Positions 17,777 to 28,538 of a DNA stretch of 64,000 bases are shown here, one piece after another. Within the stretch, counting starts at the first letter, position 1; every line of letters begins with the position of its first letter. The DNA is from JAJVID01 sp050247435. GTDB taxonomy: Bacteria; Acidobacteriota; Blastocatellia; RBC074. The notes beneath the pieces were generated by a model that did not search any database, was not told the DNA's origin, and saw nothing but the letters and a program-made list of their open reading frames with translations. The stretch covers positions 1 to 64,000 of the forward strand of contig JBFWUF010000019.1 of the NCBI GenBank assembly GCA_050247435.1, given 5' to 3'. Position numbers and translations under genes: made by a program.

Positions 17777-18397
17777 CTACTCTTCATCGTAATACTTGCC
17801 CGGCTCTTTAGTATTACCATCCGCCAGATCACACAGGCGGCGAAAATTTGGCGCCATCGCCAGCCATGCGTCCTCGCCTGCCGTTTCGACCACTTTTTGT
17901 TTAATGGTTGGGCGGTCAACCATTTTCGGCTGCTTGAGCAGGAAGACAATGTCATCCAGGTCTTTTTGCCGTCCTGCATTGATCTTTAAAATGGCCAGCC
18001 ACTCAGGTTTCACGAGGCGCAAACCGTTTGACAGTTCAATCGCATCGTTCAAAGCCGCGCGGTAATATTTCTGATAGCCGTCGTTTCGTACAATCCAATC
18101 AATCTGGACTGTATATTTGCCAACTTGCAGCGAATAGCTGCTGCCACCAAAGTTCAGCCGATGTTGCGGTGTCAGCGATAATTCTCGTGAGGCGATAATG
18201 TCTACATCTTTCGTCAGACGAGGGCTGCCATAAAGATGCATCGCCAGCCCACCAGCCAAGGCCCATTCGATCTCTTCCTGCGCCGCCAGTTGGCCTACTT
18301 TCTGCGCGGCTTCTACGCCGGTGTCAGTGGCAATCATCAGATTGGCGGTGTCTTGCAGCGCGCGCTCGACAAGTTGTTTATAGTCATTTTCACTCAT
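17777..18397 (-). CDS. Nucleotidyltransferase-like protein (AbiEii/MNT class)
   Basis: A 206-residue soluble protein. The nucleotidyltransferase hallmark is clear: AGGLAMHLYGSPRLTKDVDI at about residues 48-67, the GG...R.T.D.D arrangement of AbiEii, MNT and DUF1814-type proteins. A later acidic/basic region (KPEWLAILKINAGRQKDLDDI) matches the helix carrying the K..R..D pattern of this class. Relatives act as toxins of type IV-like systems or as tRNA/protein nucleotide-transferases. No antitoxin-sized gene is adjacent. It is convergent with the BNR gene (9 bases apart). Confidence 0.7.
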   Translation of the reverse strand: MSENDYKQLVERALQDTANLMIATDTGVEAAQKVGQLAAQEEIEWALAGGLAMHLYGSPRLTKDVDIIASRELSLTPQHRLNFGGSSYSLQVGKYTVQIDWIVRNDGYQKYYRAALNDAIELSNGLRLVKPEWLAILKINAGRQKDLDDIVFLLKQPKMVDRPTIKQKVVETAGEDAWLAMAPNFRRLCDLADGNTKEPGKYYDEE

Positions 18398-18434
18398 TAC
18401 TTTCCCCGCCTTCGCAATTATTGCTCTCCACCCT

Positions 18435-19523
18435 TTAGTTCTTCGTCGTCGCCTTTTGCTGCGCCATCATCTTCTTCACTTTGCCAAGCGTTTCCCGAAC
18501 CGCCTCAGCGTCCGGCGCGTCGGGAGCTTCTTTCAAATACGCCTCCAACTGCTCAACAGCTTTATCCAATCTTTGTCGGCGCAAGTTGAGGTTGAACAGG
18601 TGTTTCCGAACCTGCAGGAAGTCCCTATTGCCCAGTTCGAGGGCGCGCGTCAGTTCTTTTTCCGCGCGGTCGTAATCGGGCGGTTGTTTCGACATGAACG
18701 CTTCGCCCAGTCTGAGGTGTGACATCGGGAAACTGTCATCCAGCTTATTGCCGGTTTCGAGCGAGGCTATTCCTTCGTCGTAGCGCTTCTGATCAACCAG
18801 CAGCATTCCCAGGTTGATGTGCGGGAGGGAATATTTGGGATTGATTGCGATGGCTTTTTCAAAGGCCGCCTGAGCTTCGGCTAGTTTATCCAGCGCCCGG
18901 AACTGCTCGCCGAGTTTGTTGATCGCGGCCAGGTATTCAGGAAATATCCTGATCGCTTGCTGAAACAGCGCGACCGCTTCTCCGGGCTTGTTTTCGCGGG
19001 CGAGTTTCAATCCATTGTCATATTTTTTTTTCGCGTCTTTAGGTACCTGCTGCAGATCGGCGGCTGAAATCGTCTTCTCTTTAGTTTTGATGCTTATCCC
19101 TTCGCCTTTTTCCTTGAGGTAAACCTGGGTGGTGAAAATGCGCGTGAAGTTGCCGTAAAGCTCCACAGTTTCCTGGCTCGTCTCGTGGTTGCGTCCATCA
19201 GGAGGAACCACGACCCTGTATGTCCCGTTTGGCAGCAATCGAAATTCAAAATTCCCCGCCGAATCAGAGAAAACCTCGCTGACGACTCCGCCAGTGCTGA
19301 GTTCCAGCACGACGCGCATTCGCTGATCGGGGAGATTGCCTGATGGCAGAAAAACCTTGCCGCGTATGGTGTGCGAGACGCCCCCGCTGCGCGATGGATT
19401 GTTCGAATTACCGCCGCCCGCGCCTCCCTGCGCTATCGAAGTCGCGGAGCAAACTGACAGAATGGCGAACAGAAAAATAGCTTGGAGGAAAGCTCTGTGG
19501 AGAAATGCGGGCTGACAAGACAT
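18435..19523 (-). CDS. Secreted TPR protein with carboxypeptidase regulatory-like domain
   Basis: A 362-residue exported protein. A signal peptide (to about residue 32) is followed by an Ig-like carboxypeptidase-regulatory domain (about 50-135; GKVFLPSGNLPDQRMRVVLE, GNFEFRLLPNGTYRVVV). Four or more TPR units then run from about 165 to 345 (FPEYLAAINKLGEQFRALDK, NPKYSLPHINLGMLLVDQKR). It ends in a basic tail. GGAGGCGCGTT precedes the ATG. The Cna/CarboxypepD-reg plus TPR fusion is common in Acidobacteriota envelope proteins; the function is unknown, probably protein interaction outside the cytoplasm. Confidence 0.8.
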   Translation of the reverse strand: MSCQPAFLHRAFLQAIFLFAILSVCSATSIAQGGAGGGNSNNPSRSGGVSHTIRGKVFLPSGNLPDQRMRVVLELSTGGVVSEVFSDSAGNFEFRLLPNGTYRVVVPPDGRNHETSQETVELYGNFTRIFTTQVYLKEKGEGISIKTKEKTISAADLQQVPKDAKKKYDNGLKLARENKPGEAVALFQQAIRIFPEYLAAINKLGEQFRALDKLAEAQAAFEKAIAINPKYSLPHINLGMLLVDQKRYDEGIASLETGNKLDDSFPMSHLRLGEAFMSKQPPDYDRAEKELTRALELGNRDFLQVRKHLFNLNLRRQRLDKAVEQLEAYLKEAPDAPDAEAVRETLGKVKKMMAQQKATTKN

Positions 19524-19576
19524 AACGCGCCTCCGAATGGCAGGATGGAAAGGAGAGACGGTTGGAGAGAAGGTCG

Positions 19577-19671
19577 TTTTCCATTCGTCATATTACATTT
19601 TTCATTTGCCATTGCCGCATTTGGCGACTCTGGCAATGGCAAATGAAAAATGTAATATGACGAATGGAAAA
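19577..19671. repeat. Perfect 40-bp inverted repeat
   Basis: Arms 19577-19616 and 19632-19671 are perfect reverse complements around a 15-base loop. It lies between the HU-like gene (stop at 19681) and the TPR gene, both on the reverse strand. Too long for a simple terminator; one of a family of long palindromes in this window. Confidence 0.9.
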
Positions 19672-19680
19672 TGGAGGTGG

Positions 19681-20061
19681 TCAGCTTTCCGCGCCCGCTT
19701 CAGCCGTCAGGTTGTCAACTTCGTCGGCGTCATCGTCATCATCATCGTCGTCAAACACGGCGGCTTCAAAACCATCGCCGCCTAGTTGCGCGTTGATCAA
19801 TTCTTTTAGTTCTTTGCCGGGTTTGAAATACGGCACGCGTTTGGCGGGGATGTCGACTGGCGCTCCTGTTTTGGGATTACGGCCCCTGCGCGCGTCGCGT
19901 TGACGCACACGGAAACTGCCGAAGCCGCGCAACTCTATCTTCTCTCCGCGATTGAGCGCTTGGATAATATTTTTGAAGACCTCTTCGACGATCACCTCCG
20001 AGTCTTTTTTTGTCAACTCGGCTGCGCGGGCCACTTCTTCCACCAATTCTGCTTTAGTCAT
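19681..20061 (-). CDS. HU/IHF-family DNA-bending protein with acidic tail
   Basis: A 126-residue protein. Residues 1-93 are a full HU/IHF fold: MTKAELVEEVA, GFGSFRVRQRDARRGRNPKTG with the beta-arm Pro, and VPYFKPGKELKE. Residues 94-126 form an unusual acidic extension with eight Asp in a row. The standard family length is about 90-100. It probably acts as a nucleoid protein; the acidic tail could modulate DNA binding, as in some other nucleoid proteins (inference). GGAGGAGCA before the ATG is a strong ribosome-binding site. It sits downstream of sppA and rpsA on the same strand. Confidence 0.9.
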   Translation of the reverse strand: MTKAELVEEVARAAELTKKDSEVIVEEVFKNIIQALNRGEKIELRGFGSFRVRQRDARRGRNPKTGAPVDIPAKRVPYFKPGKELKELINAQLGGDGFEAAVFDDDDDDDDADEVDNLTAEAGAES

Positions 20062-20193
20062 TGCTCCTCCGTTTGACGGTGAGTTGGATCAAACAGCTTG
20101 AAACAAATGCCTGAGGATAAAACATTGAAAATGATTCGCTGCGCGGATGCGCGCGCGTAGTATGCGCCGCCTGACACCATTGGCGCAAATAAA

Positions 20194-21144
20194 TTACTTC
20201 CACTGATATTTGAATTTGACCGACGTGTCCATATTGATCAACTGGCCGGGCAATTGACTAGGCGAAACGCTCGTAATCCTGGTTGCGCCGAGCAACAGAT
20301 CAAGCAACGTGAAACCTTCTTTCGGTTTCGGCGGCGTGATGATCTGCGGGTCGCCTTTAATGTTCACGAGTTTTGCTGTCGCCTTCACTGCGTCCTGGTA
20401 ATTCCCGATCTCATCAACCAACCCGTTTTTCCTGGCCGCTTCGCCCGTGTAAACGCGCCCGTCGGCCAGCCGGGTCACGCGCTCTTTGTTCAGTTCGGCT
20501 CCCGCTTCTCCCTTGCCCTGTCGGCCTTCGGTCACAGCGCCGACAAACTGGCCGTAGAGTTCGTCAATCATCGCCTGAAAATATTTCTTTTCGGCTTCGG
20601 TCAGTTCGCGCGTCGGCGAACCTGTATCTTTGAACTCGCCGCTCTTGAAAGTCACCGGTTTCAACTTCGCCCATTCGGCCAGTTCCTTGTAATTAAGCCA
20701 TTCGGCGATCACGCCGATGCTGCCAGTAACGGTGCCGGGGTTGGCGAAGATTTTGTCGGCGGGCGCGGCGATGTAATAACCGCCGGACGCGGCGACACTG
20801 CCCATTGAAATAACGACCTTCTTCTTTTTGTCTTCTTTGACGCGTTTGACTTCGCGATAGATTTCCTGCGAAGCCGAAACGCCGCCGCCGGGGCTGTCAA
20901 CACGGAGGATGATGGCTTTGACGCGCGAATCGTCGCCGTACTGCTTCAGGTGCCGATTGACGTTCTTCGCCATTTCGTCATCAATCACGCCTTCAACTGG
21001 AACAACAGCAATGCGGTCGCCGCCGCCAGCCGAAAATCCTTCGCCATCGGACACTAACGCCATAATCGCAAAGAGGCTGATGACGAACAGGCCGCAGAGA
21101 ATTGCGCCGATAACTAAAATCCACGCAAGAGAACTTCTTTTCAT
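20194..21144 (-). CDS. sppA: Signal peptide peptidase SppA
   Basis: A 316-residue membrane-anchored serine protease of the S49 family that degrades cleaved signal peptides. One transmembrane helix (about residues 7-30) is followed by the ClpP-like domain. The Ser nucleophile is in GSVAASGGYYIA and the general-base Lys in GEFKDTGSPTR. Length is that of the short (SppA-36K) type. Start at 21144 (MKRSSLAWILV) is chosen over the upstream in-frame start because the hydrophobic anchor follows directly. It lies behind rpsA on the same strand. Confidence 0.92.
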   Translation of the reverse strand: MKRSSLAWILVIGAILCGLFVISLFAIMALVSDGEGFSAGGGDRIAVVPVEGVIDDEMAKNVNRHLKQYGDDSRVKAIILRVDSPGGGVSASQEIYREVKRVKEDKKKKVVISMGSVAASGGYYIAAPADKIFANPGTVTGSIGVIAEWLNYKELAEWAKLKPVTFKSGEFKDTGSPTRELTEAEKKYFQAMIDELYGQFVGAVTEGRQGKGEAGAELNKERVTRLADGRVYTGEAARKNGLVDEIGNYQDAVKATAKLVNIKGDPQIITPPKPKEGFTLLDLLLGATRITSVSPSQLPGQLINMDTSVKFKYQWK

Positions 21145-21303
21145 ATAGAAAACCAGGCGGCAAGATCGGTTTTTCAAGATGAACAAAAAGTAAACAGTGG
21201 GCATTCGCCAGCGGGAGCCGGGCAGCGATTGATCACGCCGCCCGTCGCCTGCTGTCTATTACCCACTGCCTACAGCCAACCAATATTCGGACTTACAGAA
21301 CGC

Positions 21304-23226
<1,923 letters not shown>

Positions 23227-23228
23227 TG

Positions 23229-23259
<31 letters not shown>

Positions 23260-23329
23260 AGAAGCGACTAGCGACTCGGCTGCCTGCAATCTTTGTAGAA
23301 GTGAAAGAGCGCAGGTTGAAAGAGAGCGA

Positions 23330-23358
23330 ATGATAAACCTTCAGCGCGGATTTGCCAA
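23330..23358 (-). promoter_or_regulatory. Probable rpsA promoter
   Basis: Reverse strand TTGGCA (23358-23353), exactly 17 bases, TATCAT (23335-23330), about 100 bases before the rpsA start. Confidence 0.45.
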
Positions 23359-23366
23359 ACGAACCG

Positions 23367-23398
23367 ATTGCGGAATGCGGAATGCGGAATGCAGAATG
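23367..23398. repeat. Tandem heptamer repeat (GCGGAAT)
   Basis: GCGGAAT-type units run four times, last one diverged. A related but imperfect inverted partner at 23483-23519 encodes the end of IspH. Same style as the GATTGCG heptamers before the recU-like gene. Confidence 0.65.
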
Positions 23399-23483
23399 AG
23401 GAGTGCTTTTTGAAATCATAAATCTTAAGCCTGTCACACATAATCGTTTGAGCATCCCGGCGTCTGAGGCCAAACTGCAAAGG

Positions 23484-24347
<864 letters not shown>

Positions 24348-24528
24348 TGCTTCCCCTTTTGTTTTCCTTGTCTGCGGGTGAATTGGCGGCAGGCAATGAG
24401 AACAACATCCTGTGCGGTATTTGAAGTTCATTCACGTTGAACCGAGACTCTAAAGTTTTAAGAGCGCGTTAGTCAAGCCGCGGTACTCAGATGGAATCTC
24501 GGTTTAAAACAATGAGGCGGAACGTGAA

Positions 24529-25317
24529 TCACCCGCGCGATTTCGTCTTTTGCGGCTCGCGCGGGTTGGCCTTTTTCGCCTTTTGCGATTCGCGCGCGCC
24601 TGCTTTGAAAAACCGCTCGACCTCGGCTTTGTTCAGTAATCGGAATTCGCCCGGCTTCAACTTTTCATTCTTCAGAAAACCAATCGCCACGCGGCGCAAT
24701 TTGATCACCGAATGGTGGATGTGGTCGAACATTTTTCTGATCTGCTGATTGCGGCCTTCGTGCAGCGTGACCTTGTACCAGGCGTTCGTCTCGCTCTCTT
24801 CCATCAGACGGATTACGGCTGGCGCAGTCCGTTTGCCGTCAATCGTCACGCCGCGTTTGAGCATCGCTATCTGATGCTCGCTCGGTTTCCCCTTCACTTT
24901 GACTTCGTAAACCTTCGGCGCCTGCTTCGCGCCAGTGATCAGGTTGGTGAAATCGCCGTCGTTGGTGAGCAGCAACAGCCCTTCGGTGTTGAAATCCAAT
25001 CGCCCGACCGGATGGACTTTGTCGCGGTACTGCCCGACCAGATCAACCACCAGCGGGCGGTTTTTCGGATCGGATCGGCTGGTCAGCACGCCCAGCGGTT
25101 TGTTAAGCAGGATGTATACCTTCTCCTGATGTTTGAGTTTCGCGTTGATCAAACGCCCGCGCACCTTGATGTGATCGCGCTCCGGATCGGCTTTCGTTCC
25201 GAGTTCCTTTACGACCTGGCCATTGACCGTGACCTCGCCCGACGCGATCATTTCTTCGGCCTTCCGGCGCGAGGCGACGCCGGCAGCCGCGATGATTTTT
25301 TGCAAACGCTCTTCCAT
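24529..25317 (-). CDS. rRNA pseudouridine synthase (RsuA/RluB family)
   Basis: A 262-residue enzyme. The N-terminal S4 RNA-binding domain (RLQKIIAAAGVASRRKAEEMI) is followed by the synthase domain with the catalytic Asp in GRLDFNTEGLLLLTND and the family blocks HEGRNQQIRKM and LLNKPLGVLTS. A Lys/Arg-rich tail (about 25 residues) is typical of RluB-like members. Start 25317 has GGAGAGAG in front. It follows folE by 42 bases and may be cotranscribed. RluB (23S U2605-type) is the likely activity, but RluE/F or RsuA cannot be separated by eye. Confidence 0.9.
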   Translation of the reverse strand: MEERLQKIIAAAGVASRRKAEEMIASGEVTVNGQVVKELGTKADPERDHIKVRGRLINAKLKHQEKVYILLNKPLGVLTSRSDPKNRPLVVDLVGQYRDKVHPVGRLDFNTEGLLLLTNDGDFTNLITGAKQAPKVYEVKVKGKPSEHQIAMLKRGVTIDGKRTAPAVIRLMEESETNAWYKVTLHEGRNQQIRKMFDHIHHSVIKLRRVAIGFLKNEKLKPGEFRLLNKAEVERFFKAGARESQKAKKANPREPQKTKSRG

Positions 25318-25359
25318 CTCTCTCCAAACCCTCCCAAACTTTCCGCAAGCGGCGTTCAA

Positions 25360-25947
25360 TTAACGCCGGTTCTCCGTCAAAAACGACATCGCCTCGATGC
25401 GCGTTCGTTCGTCTTTTCTGAAGACGCCGCGCACCGCCGAGGTGATCGTCGTCGCACCGGCCTTTTTGACCCCGCGCATCGTCATGCACATGTGAACGGC
25501 TTCGATCACGACCATGACGCCTTTCGGCTGCAACTCGCCGTTGAAGAGCAACTCGGCGATCTGAGTCGTCAATCGCTCCTGCACCTGCGGGCGGCGCGAA
25601 TAGATGTCGGCGATGCGCGCCAGTTTCGAGAGGCCGACGATGCGCCCCTCTTTCGGAATGTAGGCGATGTGCGCGACGCCGGTGAAAGGAACCAGGTGGT
25701 GTTCGCAGATCGAAGCGATGGCGATGTCCTTGACCATCACGATCTCGTCGTGCGCTTCAGCCGGGATCACTTTGATCTCGCTGGTCGGGTCTTCGTACAA
25801 ACCGCCGCAAATTTCTTCGTACATCTCGGCCACGCGGCGGGGCGTCTCGGCGATGCCGGCGCGCGCGAGATCCTCGCCAATCCCTTCCAGGATCAGACGT
25901 ACACCGGCTTCGATCTTCTCCAAATCCATTTTATGATTTGCGCTCAT
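25360..25947 (-). CDS. folE: GTP cyclohydrolase I
   Basis: A 195-residue enzyme converting GTP to dihydroneopterin triphosphate, first step of folate and pterin synthesis. Zn ligands are evident in SICEHHLVPF and in HMCMTMRGV; KLARIADIYSRRPQVQERLT is the standard active-site stretch. Start at 25947 (MSANHKMDLEKI) matches the usual FolE N-terminus; two upstream in-frame starts only add a Pro/Asn-rich leader. Possibly an operon with the pseudouridine synthase gene. Confidence 0.95.
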   Translation of the reverse strand: MSANHKMDLEKIEAGVRLILEGIGEDLARAGIAETPRRVAEMYEEICGGLYEDPTSEIKVIPAEAHDEIVMVKDIAIASICEHHLVPFTGVAHIAYIPKEGRIVGLSKLARIADIYSRRPQVQERLTTQIAELLFNGELQPKGVMVVIEAVHMCMTMRGVKKAGATTITSAVRGVFRKDERTRIEAMSFLTENRR

Positions 25948-26154
25948 CTGGCTTTCCGCTCTCTGATTTTGATGATTGGGAGTAGCGGGCATTATCAACG
26001 GAGGATTGGTGATTTGTGAAGGGGGATGTTTGGACGCGTTGCGCGGCTGGGCGGGAACTTTACACCTCTCCGGGAGACGCAGTAATGTTGGCAAGATACA
26101 AACAGCAGTTACCGGCTGCGGCTAATTCAATCGAAAAGGAAAATAGTAATTTCA

Positions 26155-27357
26155 ATGCAAATTTCTCCCTTCGCGCAGATCGAACTGGCTCCGCCCGATC
26201 CGATTATCGGGCTGACCGAAGCCTTCAAAAATGACACCAACCCGAAGAAGGTGAACCTGGGAGTCGGCGTTTATCAGGATGGCGCGGGCAAGGTTCCGAT
26301 CCTGCAAGTCGTCCGTGAAGCTCAGGAGCGGTTGCAGGCTACTGAGGACACCAAGAATTACATGCCGATTGATGGCATTCCCGCTTTCAATCAACAGGTG
26401 CAGGCTTTGTTGTTCGGCGCCGACTCATCGGCGATTGCCGCCGGGCGCGCCGTGACAGTGCAGGCTCTCGGCGGAACCGGCGCGCTCAAGGTGGGCGCGG
26501 ATTTCCTGAAGCGTTTCTTTCCCGCCTCTCAGGTCTGGACCAGCAATCCGAGTTGGGAGAATCACCGCGCGCTTTTCGAGGCCGCCGGGTTCACCGTCAA
26601 CAACTATCCGTACTACAACCCTGAAACGCACGGCCTCGACTTCACATCAATGCTCGACACGCTCAAGGCGTTGCCCGCACAAAGCATCGTCGTCTTGCAC
26701 GCCTGCTGCCACAACCCGACCGGAGTTGATCTGAGCCGGGAGGAATGGTTGAGAGTTGTAGACCTTTTCCAGACCACCGGTCTGATCCCGTTCCTCGATT
26801 TCGCTTATCAAGGTTTCAGCGAGAGCATTGACGCCGACGCGTTCGCCGTGCGCGCCTTCGCCGACGCAGGCATTCCTTGCCTCATCGCCAACTCGTTCTC
26901 GAAATCATTCGCGCTGTATCGCGAGCGTGTCGGGGCGCTGACGATTTTGACGCCAAGCCAGGAAGAAGCGAATCGCGTTCGCAGCCAGGTCAAGCGAGTC
27001 ATCCGCACCAACTATTCCAACCCGCCCTCGCACGGCGGACAGGTCGTCGCCGCCGTTCTCTCCGACGTCGGCTTGCGCGCCAACTGGGAAGTTGAGCTTG
27101 CCGAGATGCGCGAGCGCATTCACCAGATGCGCGACCTGTTCGTCCGGCGACTGCGCGAAAAAGGCGTCGAGCAGGACTTCAGCTTCATCAAACGTCAGCG
27201 GGGAATGTTCTCCTATTCAGGTTTGTCGCGGGAGGCTGTGGATCGGTTGCGAAATGAATACGGCATCTACATCGTCGGCAGCGGGCGCGTCTGCCTGGCG
27301 GCGTTGAACGAGAAGAACAGCGAATACGTCTGCGAGGCCATCGCGGAAGTGTTGTGA
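26155..27357 (+). CDS. Aromatic/aspartate aminotransferase (class I, AspC/TyrB type)
   Basis: A 400-residue PLP enzyme. The N-terminus FAQIELAPPDPIIGLTEAF and VNLGVGVYQD, the CCHNPTGVD motif, and the PLP Lys in ANSFSKSFALYRERVG place it in the AspC/TyrB branch (aminotransferase family I-alpha). It interconverts aspartate or aromatic amino acids with their 2-oxo acids; which is preferred cannot be read off. AAGGAAAA precedes the ATG. It is divergent from folE and convergent with the DUF4384 gene. Confidence 0.93.
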   Translation: MQISPFAQIELAPPDPIIGLTEAFKNDTNPKKVNLGVGVYQDGAGKVPILQVVREAQERLQATEDTKNYMPIDGIPAFNQQVQALLFGADSSAIAAGRAVTVQALGGTGALKVGADFLKRFFPASQVWTSNPSWENHRALFEAAGFTVNNYPYYNPETHGLDFTSMLDTLKALPAQSIVVLHACCHNPTGVDLSREEWLRVVDLFQTTGLIPFLDFAYQGFSESIDADAFAVRAFADAGIPCLIANSFSKSFALYRERVGALTILTPSQEEANRVRSQVKRVIRTNYSNPPSHGGQVVAAVLSDVGLRANWEVELAEMRERIHQMRDLFVRRLREKGVEQDFSFIKRQRGMFSYSGLSREAVDRLRNEYGIYIVGSGRVCLAALNEKNSEYVCEAIAEVL

Positions 27358-27372
27358 AAGGCAAGAGACACA

Positions 27373-27408
27373 AAAAGGGCAAGAACAATTTGTGGTTCTT
27401 ACCCTTTT
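27373..27408. terminator. Hairpin after the aminotransferase gene
   Basis: AAAAGGGCAAGAAC (27373-27386) pairs with GTTCTTACCCTTTT (27395-27408), one mismatch. A weak T-rich stretch follows; probable terminator. Confidence 0.6.
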
Positions 27409-27433
27409 GCCTTCTTTGCTTCTTGGCGAAAAA

Positions 27434-27461
27434 GTAGCGCAACCTCGGCAGGTTGCGCTAC
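27434..27461. terminator. Perfect hairpin between convergent genes
   Basis: GTAGCGCAACCT (27434-27445), loop CGGC, AGGTTGCGCTAC (27450-27461). REP-like; sits before the DUF4384 gene stop, likely bidirectional terminator. Confidence 0.65.
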
Positions 27462-27473
27462 TCTCGCCGCCGG

Positions 27474-28436
27474 TCATTTGCCGATACGCAGCGGCACCGT
27501 CACCAGCAACGGCGCGCCGGGTTTGACAATCACGTGGTAGAGCGTCTGCGGCATCGCGTCATCCTGAGTCAATATCCGCGCGCCATCCTGCCCAGCCTCT
27601 TTTTCGGCTTTGGTGTAAGTCTTGCCCGCGCCGCCGATCAACTCGAAACGCTCGACCGCGCCCGCCCACTGCGATTCCCAGCGCGCGACCATCTCCGAAT
27701 CGAGCTTTGTCGCGCCTGAACCGATCTTGATGTCCTTGAGGGGCTCCGACGTGACCAGCACGGTCAACGCCTCGCCCGCGTAATCTGCTCGCATCGGTTT
27801 CAACCGGAACGCCGAACGCTCCGGCAGTTCGATCAATTTGCCAGCCGTCACCGAATTGGCGCCGTCGCGATTGCGAAGCGTCGGGAAGATCAGGTAAGGA
27901 TCGCTGACCGTGCCGTCGGAGTACTGCTCGCGGTCAATGACATAAAGATAGCCATCGCGCGGCGATTCGATGCCGAGTCGCACGCGATCACCTGCGGCGA
28001 ATACGGTGTCGGCCTCGACGCGCTCCGGCGTCCACTCGGTCTCCTTGTTCGATTCGTCTTCCAGCAACAGCCGCGCTTCCTGGCTGTCGGCGGCGCGCGA
28101 GGCGCGCAATCGCCAGATCGTCAGGCCAACCATCTCGCCATCGGCTTTTTCATCCGGCTGTTTTGACAAAGCCGGATTTTGCGGAGCCGAAGTTTGGGGC
28201 GTTGGATTTTGCGCGACTGGTTTTTTCGGAGTGGCGCGCCGGTAGCCGGTCGTTTTGCGAGCGGATGAATTGGCCGAAGGAGTTTTCGCTTCAGCGCGCT
28301 TTTTGAGAAACGCGCCGTCCCACAACCGCCGCGCGTCTTCATCCTGCGCGAAAACGGTTGCAGTGAAGATCAAAGACAAATTGACCGCCGCAATCAGCGG
28401 CAAGATCAGCCAACGATTTTTCGTTTTGCCTGACAT
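27474..28436 (-). CDS. Exported DUF4384-domain protein
   Basis: A 320-residue protein. A signal peptide or anchor (about residues 8-31, ending near VFAQ) precedes a Lys/Pro-rich disordered region. A C-terminal domain (about 140-300) follows with the DUF4384 style: AAGDRVRLGIESPRDGYLYVIDRE, then LIFPT and a Leu-rich end. The same domain type closes the kinase at 32869-34701 (FSPGDRIHFSFSSPQSGYLYIF). Start 28436 has GAGGAAG upstream. It is the last gene of a same-strand group with the WD40-caspase and kinase. In other bacteria this domain is frequently attached to caspase-like or kinase proteins; its role is unknown. Confidence 0.75.
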   Translation of the reverse strand: MSGKTKNRWLILPLIAAVNLSLIFTATVFAQDEDARRLWDGAFLKKRAEAKTPSANSSARKTTGYRRATPKKPVAQNPTPQTSAPQNPALSKQPDEKADGEMVGLTIWRLRASRAADSQEARLLLEDESNKETEWTPERVEADTVFAAGDRVRLGIESPRDGYLYVIDREQYSDGTVSDPYLIFPTLRNRDGANSVTAGKLIELPERSAFRLKPMRADYAGEALTVLVTSEPLKDIKIGSGATKLDSEMVARWESQWAGAVERFELIGGAGKTYTKAEKEAGQDGARILTQDDAMPQTLYHVIVKPGAPLLVTVPLRIGK

Positions 28437-28453
28437 ATTCTTCCTCAGCAAAT

Positions 28454-28535
28454 GTCCGACAAGCTGCCAGCTTGTCGTTGCTTCGATATGCCGTCCTTTG
28501 CTCGAAGCCCGCGACAAACTGGCAGCTTGTCGGAC
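28454..28535. repeat. Inverted repeat between caspase and DUF4384 genes
   Basis: Arms 28454-28477 and 28512-28535 match at 23 of 24 positions; each arm is itself nearly palindromic (GACAAGCTGCCAGCTTGTC). It occupies the whole gap between the two genes, so read-through of the hairpin would be needed for cotranscription. Confidence 0.85.
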
Positions 28536-28538
28536 GTT

